Shown: one piece after another, positions 31,108 to 42,383 of the stretch | Layout of the letters: every line of letters begins with the position of its first letter | Position numbering within the stretch: position 1 is the stretch's first letter | Origin: Galerina marginata | Taxonomy: Eukaryota; Basidiomycota; Agaricomycetes; Agaricales; Galerinaceae | Reading direction: 5' to 3' | Assembly: GCA_023014335.1 (NCBI GenBank) | Contig: JAECYW010000022.1 | Span: 248,001-312,000 of the forward strand | Length of the DNA stretch: 64,000 nucleotides | Translations under genes and position numbers: made by a program | Notes under the pieces: generated by a model | What the model was told of the DNA's origin: nothing | The model's database searches: none | Seen by the model: only the letters and a program-made list of their open reading frames with translations

Positions 31108-32989
31108 TTACAAAAGTGCGTTGTTGACCTTCTCGATAAAATCAGCATGGAACCTAGGTTCTGGGTCGGCTTTGAACTTCTCTAGACCATACATCTGCAT
31201 TCCTTCGTTAGTGAGAATGTCCTCGGGCACGCCTCGGCCAGTAAAATTTGATTCGCCTTCGCCTCCTGGGAAGTCCCTATATATGAATATATCGTTTAGT
31301 ACACTTCCTCTCTGGGACACAAATAATACAGACGGAGCAGGCAATCCAGCCAGGAAGTTAATTCTCTGGTCACGCAAGTAGCTCGCACTGTGTAATTGTT
31401 TCGCTCTGAGCACAAGGTCAGATATTCGAAAGAAACGCCTCACTTATGTACGGTCAATGGTACCGCGGGGATGTAAAATACTGATGAATCACTCAGTCCA
31501 CCATGCTTGGCTTCAACCGCATGGACAACATCACAATGCCCTGGAGTAGCCGTAGAAAATCAGAAATTGGGCAAGCATTCAGGAGGTGCGAACAAGCGCA
31601 CAATAAACCTGGTCACCAGGGTCCACTCTGGGGATCGAAACCATGGTCTGTCCAAGCATTAAGTGCGGATGTGTCTTCTCGTTCAATTCTTGCGTTTTTC
31701 CGATGCTGCTGCCTGGGAATATAGGTGACTCGAGGTCGAGAACCCAGTCTTCGAACTTGAGCGAGCCCGAATTCGGGTTGATAGGGCGAAAGAAAGGTCG
31801 GAGGATGACATAGGCGGACGCTAGCGAGAGCATGGGCAGGACGCGCAGTGTGCCTTCATTGGGGCCGGTGCGAGAAAGTGCGGTCCAGCCTTGCCAGGCA
31901 CGGAAAATCGAACAGGCGTTGCTGGTTTAGTTCCTCGATTATCAGTAACCAATAAAGTAGCGAAAAAAGGTGAAACCTACGAAGCGTGATACATATCTTG
32001 GTTGGCTCCAATGCGAGGAGAGACGTCGAACGGATCGTGTTTCTTCCACTGGCCGCCTCCTCCGAGGATCTTACCGAAAACTCTCTGCAGGCCCTTGTCT
32101 TCCCATCGTTCAACTGAGCCACCGTCGATGTGTGGTCCCAGAGCGAATTTCGCATCGCCAGGTTGACGGATTCTCAGCCTGTCGAAGTAGGTTATCGGGG
32201 TCTTGAGGCTAATTTCCGTGCTCGGGTCGGAGGTATGCCAGAGAGAGAGGAGGAATTTTTGCGTGTTGATTAGGCTAGGGTGAGTGCGTGCCTGTGTTTG
32301 GGCTTTAGAGTTGTAGATCTCGAAGACCTGGATGTTATCGGGTGGAAACCCTGGAGTTGTCGGTGTCAGGAACTCGTAGTTATGCAAGAGTTGGTAAAAG
32401 AATTACCCTTGACACGGTCCGCATTGGCTGCAGCGTAATCCTTGATAGATTGTTTCCATCCAAGTGCCTCCTGGAAATATAAAAATTGAGAAAAGGAATT
32501 CTAGATCAGGAATAACCGTGAGATAACCTCGGCTGGGACACCACCTGTAATTATTACAGTCCCTATTCTCTTGATTTCGTCGACTTGATCCTTAGACAAG
32601 CCTGTTTGTAAATCCTGATAACGAACTCTTGGGAGGATCTTAACATGATGTCAGCTCTTCTAATTTTTCCTTCGGAATACCCAACGCCGAACCTCAGAGC
32701 CTTTGGATGAGATCTCTTCCACTGCTTGAGGTAAAGCCTCGAGTACTCCTCGCCAACTTTCGACCAGACTGTCGTTCCACAGGTCCTTTTTCAAGTCGGC
32801 AAAGCGTTCTGGGAGGTCGTTGTGTTCCTCGTCTGTCAAAGATGTAAAAATATCCGCGATCGAGCCTTCATCTTTCGCTGCTCGAGTGGATGCAGTGGCT
32901 GTAGCAGTTGTCAACATGGTTCGTTTCTGTGATAAGGCGACGATGCCTCGTCTAACGAGAGAGCTGGTTGAAATGTAAACCATGACCAT
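31108..32989 (-). CDS. DUF1479 / Gig2-like (YbiU family) protein, putative Fe(II)/2OG oxygenase fold
   Basis: Eight exons: 32989-32693, 32638-32528, 32470-32407, 32350-31981, 31921-31602, 31540-31444, 31387-31334 and 31276-31108; 493 aa; introns 54-61 nt. Landmarks of PF07350: LPERFADLKKDLWNDSLVES, GTVIITGGVP, GFPPDNIQVFEIYNSKAQTQ, LRIRQPGDAKFALGPHIDGG, SVERWEDKGLQRVF, WQGWTALSRTGPNEGTLRVL, YWHCDVVHAVEAKHGG and DFPGGEGE. HID at residues 231-233 plus a His in WHCDVVH could form the metal site. The N-terminus is Arg/Ser/Thr-rich without acidic residues for about 40 residues, so a mitochondrial signal is possible. The substrate is not established for the family; the Candida GIG2 link to N-acetylglucosamine is general knowledge. 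Confidence 0.9.
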
Positions 32990-33705
32990 GATGGGTTGTT
33001 GGGGCAAAGTAGAAGATCAAATGCCTACCCGTGGTGAATCCTTTATAACACTTCAGGATCCGGGGAAGGGATTATGGACAGCCTGGAAGAAACATTCCCC
33101 AGCGTCAGACATCGAACTATGACTGCTTTCCGTTGGCCCCTGCTGTTTAGGATCTGACAACTCGACTTCGTTCATAGGTCCTAGCTATAACTCGTTGATA
33201 TACAATGTGGCTCTGAATGTTTGAGGCAAATATGAAAAAATGAGAGATTTTGAAGAATAAAAGCAGGAGGATGGACTCCGAGGGGAGGAAAGTCAAGCCT
33301 TCGGCTGGTTTGCCGGATTCGTTAATTATCCGAAGTAACACCGTTCTTCAAGCTCCTGCTCCTCCTCGCTCGCGCTTATACGTTATACCTCGATCACAAT
33401 CCAAAAGTCAACCTAAATATTCTACTCTGATAATCCTGTCAGTGCTAATACTGTGACGAAAGACGCCCCAGACGAAGAGAGTTCTCGAACCGAGAAGCGC
33501 CATTGGCAAGTCTGTAACAGTTTACAAACCAGTAAAAAGAAACTTGGAAACTTGTAACTTTAAGGATCCGGACCTCCCATAACAGCTCAGGCGACAGAGT
33601 ACATCGGCAAAATGTTTATTTATTACAGCCTAGCAAAGAAGGTAATAGATGCAGGATACACGTTATGCAGTAAAAAAGTTACCAGAACTCAAACCATGAC
33701 TAGGA
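32990..33705. other. Intergenic, no supported gene
   Basis: About 0.7 kb upstream of the DUF1479 gene and downstream of the first glycosyltransferase-like gene. Nothing recognised. Confidence 0.5.
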
Positions 33706-35000
33706 TTACCAAGTCCGAGTAGGCTTCGTCACCGTCCCAACAGGCGCCTCCCAACCCCCACCGAATGTCCTCTTCAGCACTCCTTCGATCCCAAGAACAG
33801 TCGTAAGTCGACATGGGATCTTCGTCTTCCACCACGCACTCTTGCTTGGGTCTCGATCATGGATCATCCACCAATCCCTCATCTTCTCTCTCGTTTCTCG
33901 GTCACTGAGCCACCACTGGTAGTAGTACTGCTCCGGGCCACATGCACCGAGATAGCCATGTCCTAGGAAACCAGGCGGCAGCCCACCGTGCGCAGGAGCG
34001 GCTGGGTCCTGTACCCAAACTGTGATGAAGCGGGAGGGATAGAGAAGGAGCAGAGCATTGTAGATCGTGCGGTCGTTCCCAGAGAAAAAGCCGAGCTTAA
34101 CGAAGTGGTCGTGGTATGAGTAGAATGCCTGAGAGAACCACAACATGGACGCGGGTGAGCCACCGAAGAATGAACCTTTGAAGGAACAATATTATTACGT
34201 CGTTTGATAAAATGAAGAGTTTCTTAGTAAACGAATTCACCTTGGCTGAAGTCGGTCTCCAACGGACCCAAGTCTTCCATCCAGTCCTTCGCATTCTTTG
34301 GAGGATTGTTGTTCATGGGAAAGAAAACCAATTCGTCCTTTGTTCGCGAAAGAGTCGTCCCATCCTTCCATATTTTCTCCACACGCGCGGGATCCGGCCA
34401 CGAAGAATATACATGATCCTCTCTAAAACTTCCAGCATCATTCCAGAAAACGTAGTCGTACTTCATTCCATTCAAGGATCTTATTGCGTGATCGACGAAG
34501 AATGGTTTGGCATTCCGTACTGCGTAAAGTTCGGGTCCATGTAAATCGCGGTCCTTGTCGTGTGCATGCATCCTAGTATACACAGTTTCTCTGCCTCCTA
34601 AAGGTGGCACGTCGAAGGGTGATGAAAACGATGTATCGATAGTTAGGGGTAGACCGGGCCCACGCGCTGCGCGAACGGATGGTTCAAGGTCAGGAGTAGT
34701 GTAGAAATAGATATCCGTGGTAATCAGTCCCAGAAACCGGGGAAGCAAAGCGAGGTATTCCTCCTTTAACGCTTCGGATTTTGGAAGAATGAAGAGGGCC
34801 GAAACTAGCAGGATACGAGACACATTCTTGGACCGAAAATCTTCGTCTGAATGAAGGGGGTCGTAAGTCTCGTCCAGCGATAGTGCGACCTTGCGTGGTG
34901 CCGTGTATTCAAAGACAATGAGGACATTGGTCACGATGATGAGGCCTATGCAAATGCAGATATTGCGTTGAACTGGCGATAGCCGCAATATTCGGGCCAT
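33706..35000 (-). CDS. HtrL/YibB-like type II membrane glycosyltransferase, paralog A
   Basis: Exons 35000-34241 and 34175-33706 (65-nt intron) give 409 aa. A single N-terminal membrane helix at residues about 13-31 (ICICIGLIIVTNVLIVF) predicts Golgi type II topology. The luminal part shows ILLVSALFILPKSEAL, FLGLITTDIYFYTTPDL, SSPFDVPPL, PELYAVRNAKPFFVDHAI, YDYVFWNDAGSFRED, and after the intron GSFFGGSPASMLWFSQAFYS, NDRTIYNALLLLYPSRFITV and YYYQWWLSDRETREKMRDWW. The W-x-D-A-G pattern and overall layout match the WlaTC/HtrL (PF09612) group; donor and acceptor sugars are unknown. The intron splits the same Gly codon as in paralog B. Confidence 0.68.
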
Positions 35001-36262
35001 TAAGGTGTCTTTGTGATGTCCTGCTTATCGTCGTATCGTCGTAAAAGACTCTTCGTCGGCCTGTAACTTCAGCCTTCAGGTGCGTCCCGTTTCTAAGAAG
35101 AGTCACCTTGAGGTAGGAGGGAACAACCAACAACAGCGAACAGCCAGCTAACTGTTATCATCAATCAGGCGAGATGAAGTATAAACAAAGGTTTGATAAG
35201 AACCTATCATTATCTTTAATTCATCACGAAGGAGTCATAAAGCACCGAGAGGTAAGTTATTAGGAGGTGAGGTGTTTGAAAGGCTCGGAAGACATATTTA
35301 AAGACAGATTGGTTGGAATACTCAATTCGGTGGCAAACCTCCCAAGCAACGGGCTCCTTGTAACTGCGATGATATAGCCAAATGCAGGTTGGGATAAATG
35401 TAGCCAGATCATAATAACGTCGAAATATGTTAAGAAGCGTCGAGCTGGTGAGGCCGGAGTACTTGATCAGACTTCAAATTTCAGATGTTGAGCAGGCTGA
35501 GAGTTCAAACGACGATCAAGTTGCGGAGGATCCTTGGATCAATAAATGAACGGGGTCTTAAACTTCGTACTCCGACACACGATTTCTCATGGCGTAAGCA
35601 ATGCCGCCGTGATCCTAAGGCTTGTCCTCCAATTCTTCTATTCAACGTTCAAATTCTGGCTCTCCTTGACAATCTCTGGGTATGGGTGGTTGGTAAACTG
35701 GCTGACCTTACTGCCCAGGTTTCGCCTGGGTAATCCTTCAACGTTCGACAACCAACTCAGTCGTCCACATCTTGTCGATCTCACCTCCGACTTGTGACAT
35801 AATGTCTTTCGTTATCTCTTACTCTGGGATAGCCTCCTGGAGGCTGGGTACACCCACGTTCGGTAATGGGCATGGGACTTGGGACTTTTGCCATCGAACC
35901 GCCAAATGAGATTGCACTAGTGATCCGGGCTCATCGCGCGACCGCTAGAAAAGCGGCTTCCAGGGGCGTGTCGATTTTTGGAACAGAATTTTCAGGCACC
36001 TCTTTGCGGACAGCAAGGTGCTGCAGGTCAACTGCAACCAAGGTGTACTAGCGATGAGCCGATGAATTTTTACTAGTTTTAACCCAGAGGTTCAGATCTT
36101 CAAGTTCTTGGCTTGCACTCGGCTTCATGCTTTGCCATTTCTGTTTCAAATAAATGTGTTCCGCGCACGAAGATGTAGAGCTAAGCAGTGACCTTTTATG
36201 GCGAGGACTGCCTGTATTCATTGTTCTAATCGAATGACTACGGATCCATTGAGAAAGGGCAA
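35001..36262. other. Intergenic, no supported gene
   Basis: About 1.3 kb between the two glycosyltransferase-like genes. A plus-strand frame at 35546-35797 is hydrophobic (ILRLVLQFFYSTFKFWLSLT) but has no splice or family support. Confidence 0.45.
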
Positions 36263-37562
36263 TTACAGACCGGGAATGAAGAGTTTTTTTGGTGGAGGAT
36301 TCCATCCTTTGCCAAAGGACTCTCTCAAGGCCTCCAGCATGGGCATCGCCCTCGTCAATCTGCATAACTTCCGTTCATGCCACCAGCCTGATTCCCGCCA
36401 CCTTTCTTCCTTCAACCAGATCGTCCGCATTATGTCCCTAGTTGGTCGGTCCGCGAGCCAAAATTGATAGTAGAACCATTCGGCACCACACTCTCCTAAA
36501 AAGCCGCGCTCTAGGCTCGGCTTCAGGCTTGGGCTAGGCGTCACTCCCTGGTGTGCCGGGGCTAAAGGATCGTTCGTCCATACCGTGAAAATGCGTTCTG
36601 GGAAGAGTAGAAACAGGGCATTGAACAAGTCCTGATCAATGCCGACAAAATAACCGCGCGATAGATAATGCTTGTGGTAGGCATAAAACACTCTGGAGAA
36701 CCATTCGATAGTCGATTCGGCGCCGCCGAAGAACGAGCCTAAGTCAACATGAGCAACTCTGTTTATCAAATCAGGTGAGGCTTTGCTTACCTTCGCTGAA
36801 CTGAACGGGATTGTCGATGGGCCCCATGCCCTCTTCCCAGACGCGCAGCTTCTTCACGGGTAATTGAAAGATCGGAAAAAACAGCAGGTCCTCCCTTTTT
36901 TTCCCTGTCAGTCGACTCCCTTCTTCCCAAACTTGTTCGACTCGTGCTGGACTGGGCCACTCGTTGTACTGATGGTTTGTCCGGAAGCTACCGCCGTCGT
37001 TCCAAAATGCATAATCGTAGACTCTGCCGTTTGCCTTCAAATGCTTGACGGCCGAGTCCAGCAAGAAGGGCTTTGCGTTCCAGACGGCGTACAGACCAGG
37101 GGAGTGATGCCACTTCTCCTTGTCCATGTTGTTCATCCTCGTGTACGTTGCTTCGAGTCCTCTGAGAGGTGGTACTTCGAATGGTGAAGAATAGGATGCG
37201 TTTATCGTTATTGGTAGGTCTCCTCGTATTTGTCGTAGCGTTTCTGCGAGCTCAGGTGTTGTATACATGTAGACGTGGGTGGTGATCGTCCCTAAAAATC
37301 TTCCGAGCCAAATCTCATAATCCTTCTTCGAATGCTTTGATTTGGCGAGAGGAAACATGGCGGAGACGACGAGTATTTTCGTGCCATTCGGCGACTGCGA
37401 CGGTTGTGGAATGCCCATTTCTGCTTTTTCGAAGTCTTCAAAGGACATGGTGCGGGTGGGGGGTCGAATAAATTTGTCGAGGACGAGAGTGTAAAAGAGA
37501 ATAAAGCCAAAGACGACCGTTAAAATCCGGCTTGAAGTCTGTGAAATTTTGATCCTCGCCAT
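36263..37562 (-). CDS. HtrL/YibB-like type II membrane glycosyltransferase, paralog B
   Basis: Exons 37562-36791 and 36738-36263 (52-nt intron) give 415 aa. The start MARIKISQ was chosen because paralog A starts MARILRLS; in-frame ATGs upstream exist (37592 and further). Membrane helix at about 12-29 (RILTVVFGFILFYTLVL). Motifs: KILVVSAMFPLAKSKHSKKD, FLGTITTHVYMYTTPEL, SSPFEVPPLRGLEATYTRM, GLYAVWNAKPFLLDSAV, YDYAFWNDGGSFRTN, LLFFPIFQLP, GSFFGGAESTIEWFSRVFYA, DQDLFNALFLLFPERIFTVW and WFYYQFWLADRPTRDIMRTI. The usual A-G of the WNDAG motif is G-G here. Probably a local duplicate of paralog A, or the reverse. Confidence 0.7.
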
Positions 37563-39355
37563 CTTGATTTTGAGGGAGGCAAAATACATTTTCTGGGTGG
37601 GAGGAATAAAAATCTCAAACACTGAGCTATGTACGTTGTGGACAGGTCGTCGGTCCTGCTGCGGATAAACAGAAATTCCATTTGTCCAACAAAAAAAACG
37701 CAACCAGCCACAGGCGTCTTCCTTCACTCCGCCATTAGGCTTCCATCAAGTTCGGGCTTATGTCCCCTTCCTGGGAGCCTGGATTTTCATCTGATTTTGA
37801 CCCAAAGCGAAGCCCTCAACGTAAGGTCGAGCGTTGCCCTTTTCTAGTATGTTGTAAATAAAGTATTCAGTACCAACATTTCGTCCTAAGTCACAAGCCA
37901 GATTATTTACAGCCGTTGATGTATTTTATACAGGCTCATGCGGACAACTTTGAACTCAAACTCTCCATGGTGCCGGGTTCCAGCGTCGGATGGTATGTAC
38001 ACTATTTCCGACACACCCTCCAAACCGTGGCTAAGCGCCTGTATGTGAAGGTCGATAAAAAAAGGTCAGCATGCCAGAGCTCCACACCGCCAATAACCGA
38101 GCTATCGGTGTTCCATCGCTGAGCCTTCGTTGATTTCTGCCGATGACCTTGACACCAGGGTGGCAATAAGGAGCACATGTCGTGAACAGGCACACTGCAC
38201 CTGGTAAAGGTTCCAAGTTGGTTAACTTCCACAGTCAAATGCCTCATGTGCAATTTTAGGCGTTTGGTTAAAATAACTTCCAGTTTCCAGTTCACCACTA
38301 ACTTGACTTGTTATCTCTCGTCCCATTTTGGGCGGTGTCATGGAGTGCTGCGATTTTGCTGCGGTCTGTCGTCGTTAACGAAAGTTCACCTGCTGTCGGT
38401 CCGAATCACCTGCCCCAAACTTAAATATCCGCAGTAAATGGGAGCCAATAGTTTCAAAACGACACGAGGCTGGTAAAGATTCGAAGCTTCCAGTGTGGGT
38501 TGTCCCTTTAGGGTCTCGCCCAAAAAGGGATATGCCGGACCAAAAAAGGGAATTTGGGCAAAAAAAAATGCCAAAAATTTTACCCCTACGTTACATGCGT
38601 AGGTACAATGTAGGTAAGTACTGTAGGACATACATTGCTATTTATTCAGCCGGGGAAGAATTAAGCACCAACTGATTCAAATTTGAACTTGAAAGAGAAA
38701 CGTCTTGCGATCTGCACGGCTTGTTCCAAAGCAGAAAACGTTGTCGGTACTATGGATCCTGTGTCTCGGGCATGGAATTTAAACCCCGGGCCATCGAATG
38801 ACTAGTCATGGGCTTTATTTTCCAGACAGTTGTATATGGTAAAATGATGTCTGACTCGCTCACATTTTCAGTCCTTGTGGTTGTTTAGCCGACTTTGCTA
38901 AATTTATCGGGTTTCCCAGTTTTTGCTCCTCGGTGGTATCATATAGTAACCAAGAACACAGTTTCAGTTGAACCACTTTCCGATAAAAATACAGTTCCTT
39001 GTCACTGTAATTCTCATCATGACTTTGATGACTTGTCCAGGCTGTGGTGATATTTTTAGGCGCGATAAACCCAATTCGCTGCTAGCACGCTCAGATTACT
39101 TTGCCCAGACATGGCCCCAGTTCGATCACCACCTGGCAAAGGTACAGTAAACTGATTCACCAACATCCATCGACTGAGACAAGTGGGTTGACTCGCAGCC
39201 AAAATTTCAATTTACTGACTGAAATGTCATCATTCCGGGCGCTGATCCGTACTCGGATTTATTTTTATCGCCTTCCCACTCATATATCTATGGGAAATTT
39301 TGTGGAGCACCATGAATCTTGCCCAATCGCCTTTCTGGACTACTCTTTCCTCACC
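37563..39355. other. Intergenic, no supported gene
   Basis: About 1.8 kb, AT-rich. Frames here are short and inconsistent. The F-box gene at 39356 might begin earlier, since its frame is open to about 39101. Confidence 0.5.
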
Positions 39356-41100
39356 ATGTTCGTAAACCGCGTATCATTTGCTTCTACGGGATTTCATGAC
39401 CTCGCTCTTGAGCTCATTCAAGAAATAGTTTTATACGTAAGTAATTCACGACTTCCATATCCGCGTACGGGCCCTCAGACAAATCCACGGTTAATGTCGC
39501 ACACAGAGTGCCACGCAGAACGGCGCTTTATCCAAAATCAGTCTCTGTGTCCTTCGCCTGATATCCCGACAGTTCAAGTTTGCAGCGGATCCGTTTATCT
39601 TCTCCGAGATCAGATTCGACTTTATTAAGCGCCCGTTGAGCGCGAGGGATCAGCTCAATGACTTAAGGCGGCAGGGTAGCTCCGCATGTCGGTACGCAAA
39701 AACATTACGAATCGAATCCACTGGCAACCTAGAATCCACTGGCAAGCTCCAAAGCTATTGTTCGCCTGTTGATCGTGGAAAATTTGCATTTTTGCTATTT
39801 GAAGCTGTGAAATCATTGCAAAATTTACGATCCGTTTAGTACGTCAATAACTTCATTCTTGGTCACTAAATTTACGACTCTTTGTGTTTATAGCTGGGAT
39901 CTTCAGACTTTCGAGGCCATGTATTCCTTGCTCGATGGGCTAGCCGACATTCCGCATATTGAGGAGCTCCATATTCGATTATCAACCCTGCCGGTAGCGT
40001 GGCAGGTACCAGACATGTTACCTCTCCGTCGCTTCAAAGAACTTCGCAGGATTGAAATCAGTGGAAGGCAGCTATCTACACCAGTCGCTCATGACCTCGT
40101 ACAGCAGCTGCGCAAGATGCAAATGCACTACCCATCGTTGACACACCTGGAGTTTGATTTTCCAATGGCAAATCCTAGTGCCGGGTGCATCCTACATGAA
40201 ATTGCGAAGGACGTTCCTCGAGGCTCGCCATTGAAACTGCAGTGCCTCAGAGTCCATGGTTGGAACTTGCGGTTGGATTCTATCACGTTACCACATCTGA
40301 GAAACCTTTCTTCCCTCGACATATCCGAAATGGTCGACCAAGAACGAGCTGGTCAAGAGGAGATCTGGAATGCGCTAAACAAGGCTGGCATTTACCTTCG
40401 GAATATTACTTTAAAACACCTCAACCAGCAGTTCTTAAACTATGCCATGTGTTACTACGGGCTCGAGCGCCTAATCATTTCTCATGGAGATGGAAGGTAT
40501 CGCCAACAGAAGACTATTCTTAACTCACACACAATGGCAGCACTGTTTGCCGAGCTTTACACATCGGCGCTCCCTCACCACAAGGCTTCGATGAAGACTT
40601 TTGAAGTGCTGGACAAAACCGATATTCGCAAATCTGTCAGCCCCGAATACATGGCGTCTATTAGTGCTTGTGAGGGTTTGGTCAAGCTCACAATAACCCT
40701 GAAGCCCAGTGAGCTCGGCTTTGAAGAAATTTCTGTGAGCCTGAATTTCGTTCCTCCTCTCTGGTCGGATAATTTACTAAAGGGTCGAAACCTGTTTCAG
40801 AAAAACACACTGCGCTCTGCCCTCAGGATCCCCGCCTTGCAAACATTTGAAATAAATCTTTCGCGTTCTCTCACCATAGGCCGTGGTTGTAAACCTCGCC
40901 TAATGGGCTATTCCGGTTTGAGTCAGAAACTGGAAGGTGTTATTTGTTCATTAAAAGTCAACAAGAAGGTCCTCACCGACTCCGGGTTTTGCGAAATAAT
41001 ACTCCACAGAGACAGATATACCCCTCAAATGGCAGATGACGGGCAGTTGCGATATCGTATACTACCACGAGAATTTGGAAGGTCATCTATTGTAGTCTAG
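39356..41100 (+). CDS. F-box / LRR-like protein
   Basis: Exons 39356-39436, 39507-39838 and 39894-41100 give 539 aa; introns are 70 nt (GTAAGT..CACACAG) and 55 nt (GTACGT..TTATAG). The F-box is split by intron 1: FHDLALELIQEIVLY | SATQNGALSKISLCVLRLIS, then RQFKFAADPFIFSEIRFDF, which matches the usual fungal ending (PFIFSEIRFD). The body has irregular Leu-rich repeats (IEELHIRLSTLP, LKLQCLRVHGWNL, LRNLSSLDISEM). Likely an SCF substrate adaptor. The start is uncertain: in-frame ATGs lie upstream, but the sequence before 39356 looks less coding-like. Confidence 0.75.
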
Positions 41101-41205
41101 CACGCAATTCTGTAGCTATTTATGTGACATTTGGGCTCATAAAAATTTGGTGCTTCCGTTCTATCTATCATAGATTCCAACTCATACTCTGGCTCGTTCC
41201 TTCGT

Positions 41206-42383
41206 TTACGGGGAGCTGGATAGCGGTCTTTTCCATAGGAAAATTTCTCGGCCTGTGAATCCAATCGAAATTCGGGAATCGGCATGCCACACCTGGAATT
41301 TCTTGACACCTTGCCATAGGTGCAATAGACGAATAGCGGCCTGTGGAGCAGCAGGGAGCATGTTGATGCCATTTTTTGCTGCGGCGCTGGCGTAAGTTTG
41401 GGATAGAAATTTTGCGACCTTTGTGAGCAGCTTTAAGTTACTCCTTTCATTTCTCAACTGACCAAATCCTGGGGATTTTCGCTCCCTCAAGCTTGGTAGT
41501 GAAGATGCTATTAATGGAACCGTATGACGTTGGGTACCCATGAGACCACTACCTGGGCAAGAGTGATACCCCTCTACAATGCAATAGCTATGGTACATGG
41601 CATATTTCCCAGTCTTCTCTCTTTTCATCTTAAAATTCTGTTCAATGAAGTAGTTGGCGGAACACGAATTGTAAAGACGCCTGAGAGAGAAGGTTCGAAG
41701 AGCGAAGCTGCATTAGCTGCTATCTCGGAGACAAATACGGAGCAGGCCTTGTGCCAATGTGTTATATATTTTCCCGGAATTGCTGTCCTTATGCCTATGC
41801 TTGAACTAGCGTCAATCGCAGAATAGAAAGAACGATAACAAAAACGGGCCGTGCAAGCGGGAAATTTTTCACTTACAGGTCAAAGTCCAGAGTCGTCGGA
41901 AATGGTTTTTTGAACATACTTCCATACTTCAGCATTGATTAGCGAATCATCAGTTTCCTACCCCACAAACCATAAGCGTTCCCCAATGTCGGCTTCAAAT
42001 TAAGTTTTGTCATACCTGACATACAGCACTTCTCTTCTAGGACCACATTATGGGCGACACGCCTCCATTCAGGCAAATGGAATAAGTGGGAGTGGAGAAA
42101 ATTCGACAAGACCCTTAAGGAAGGTCTTGTATTCAATGTTGGTACCGTATTCTGCTGTTATGGGATCCGTGGCTATTTTGCCTGTGATCAACAGAAGTTC
42201 TCTTGACCATGGCGTACTAATGACTCGGAAGAAGAGTGGAGGCAGGTGTTCAACAAAAATAATCACAAAAATTTCATGGAACATACCTGGAGAACATGGT
42301 TTCTTGTTAAAGAGTCCCTCAGCATTCCATGTAGGAAACTGAGAAATTTTTGACCAGAGGATTTCCGGGGATTTCCTTGTCAT
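41206..42383 (-). other. Poorly resolved minus-strand coding-like segments
   Basis: Several stretches read protein-like on the minus strand: 42383-42290 (MTRKSPEILWSKISQFPTWN), about 42090-42020 (HLPEWRRVAHNVVLEEKC), 41820-41640 (GKYITHWHKACSVFVSEIAA) and 41590-41210 (LLTKVAKFLSQTYASAAAKN). Donor-like GTATGT and acceptor sites exist, but I could not build one consistent model. This may be a real multi-exon gene or a decayed one. No family recognised. Confidence 0.25.
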
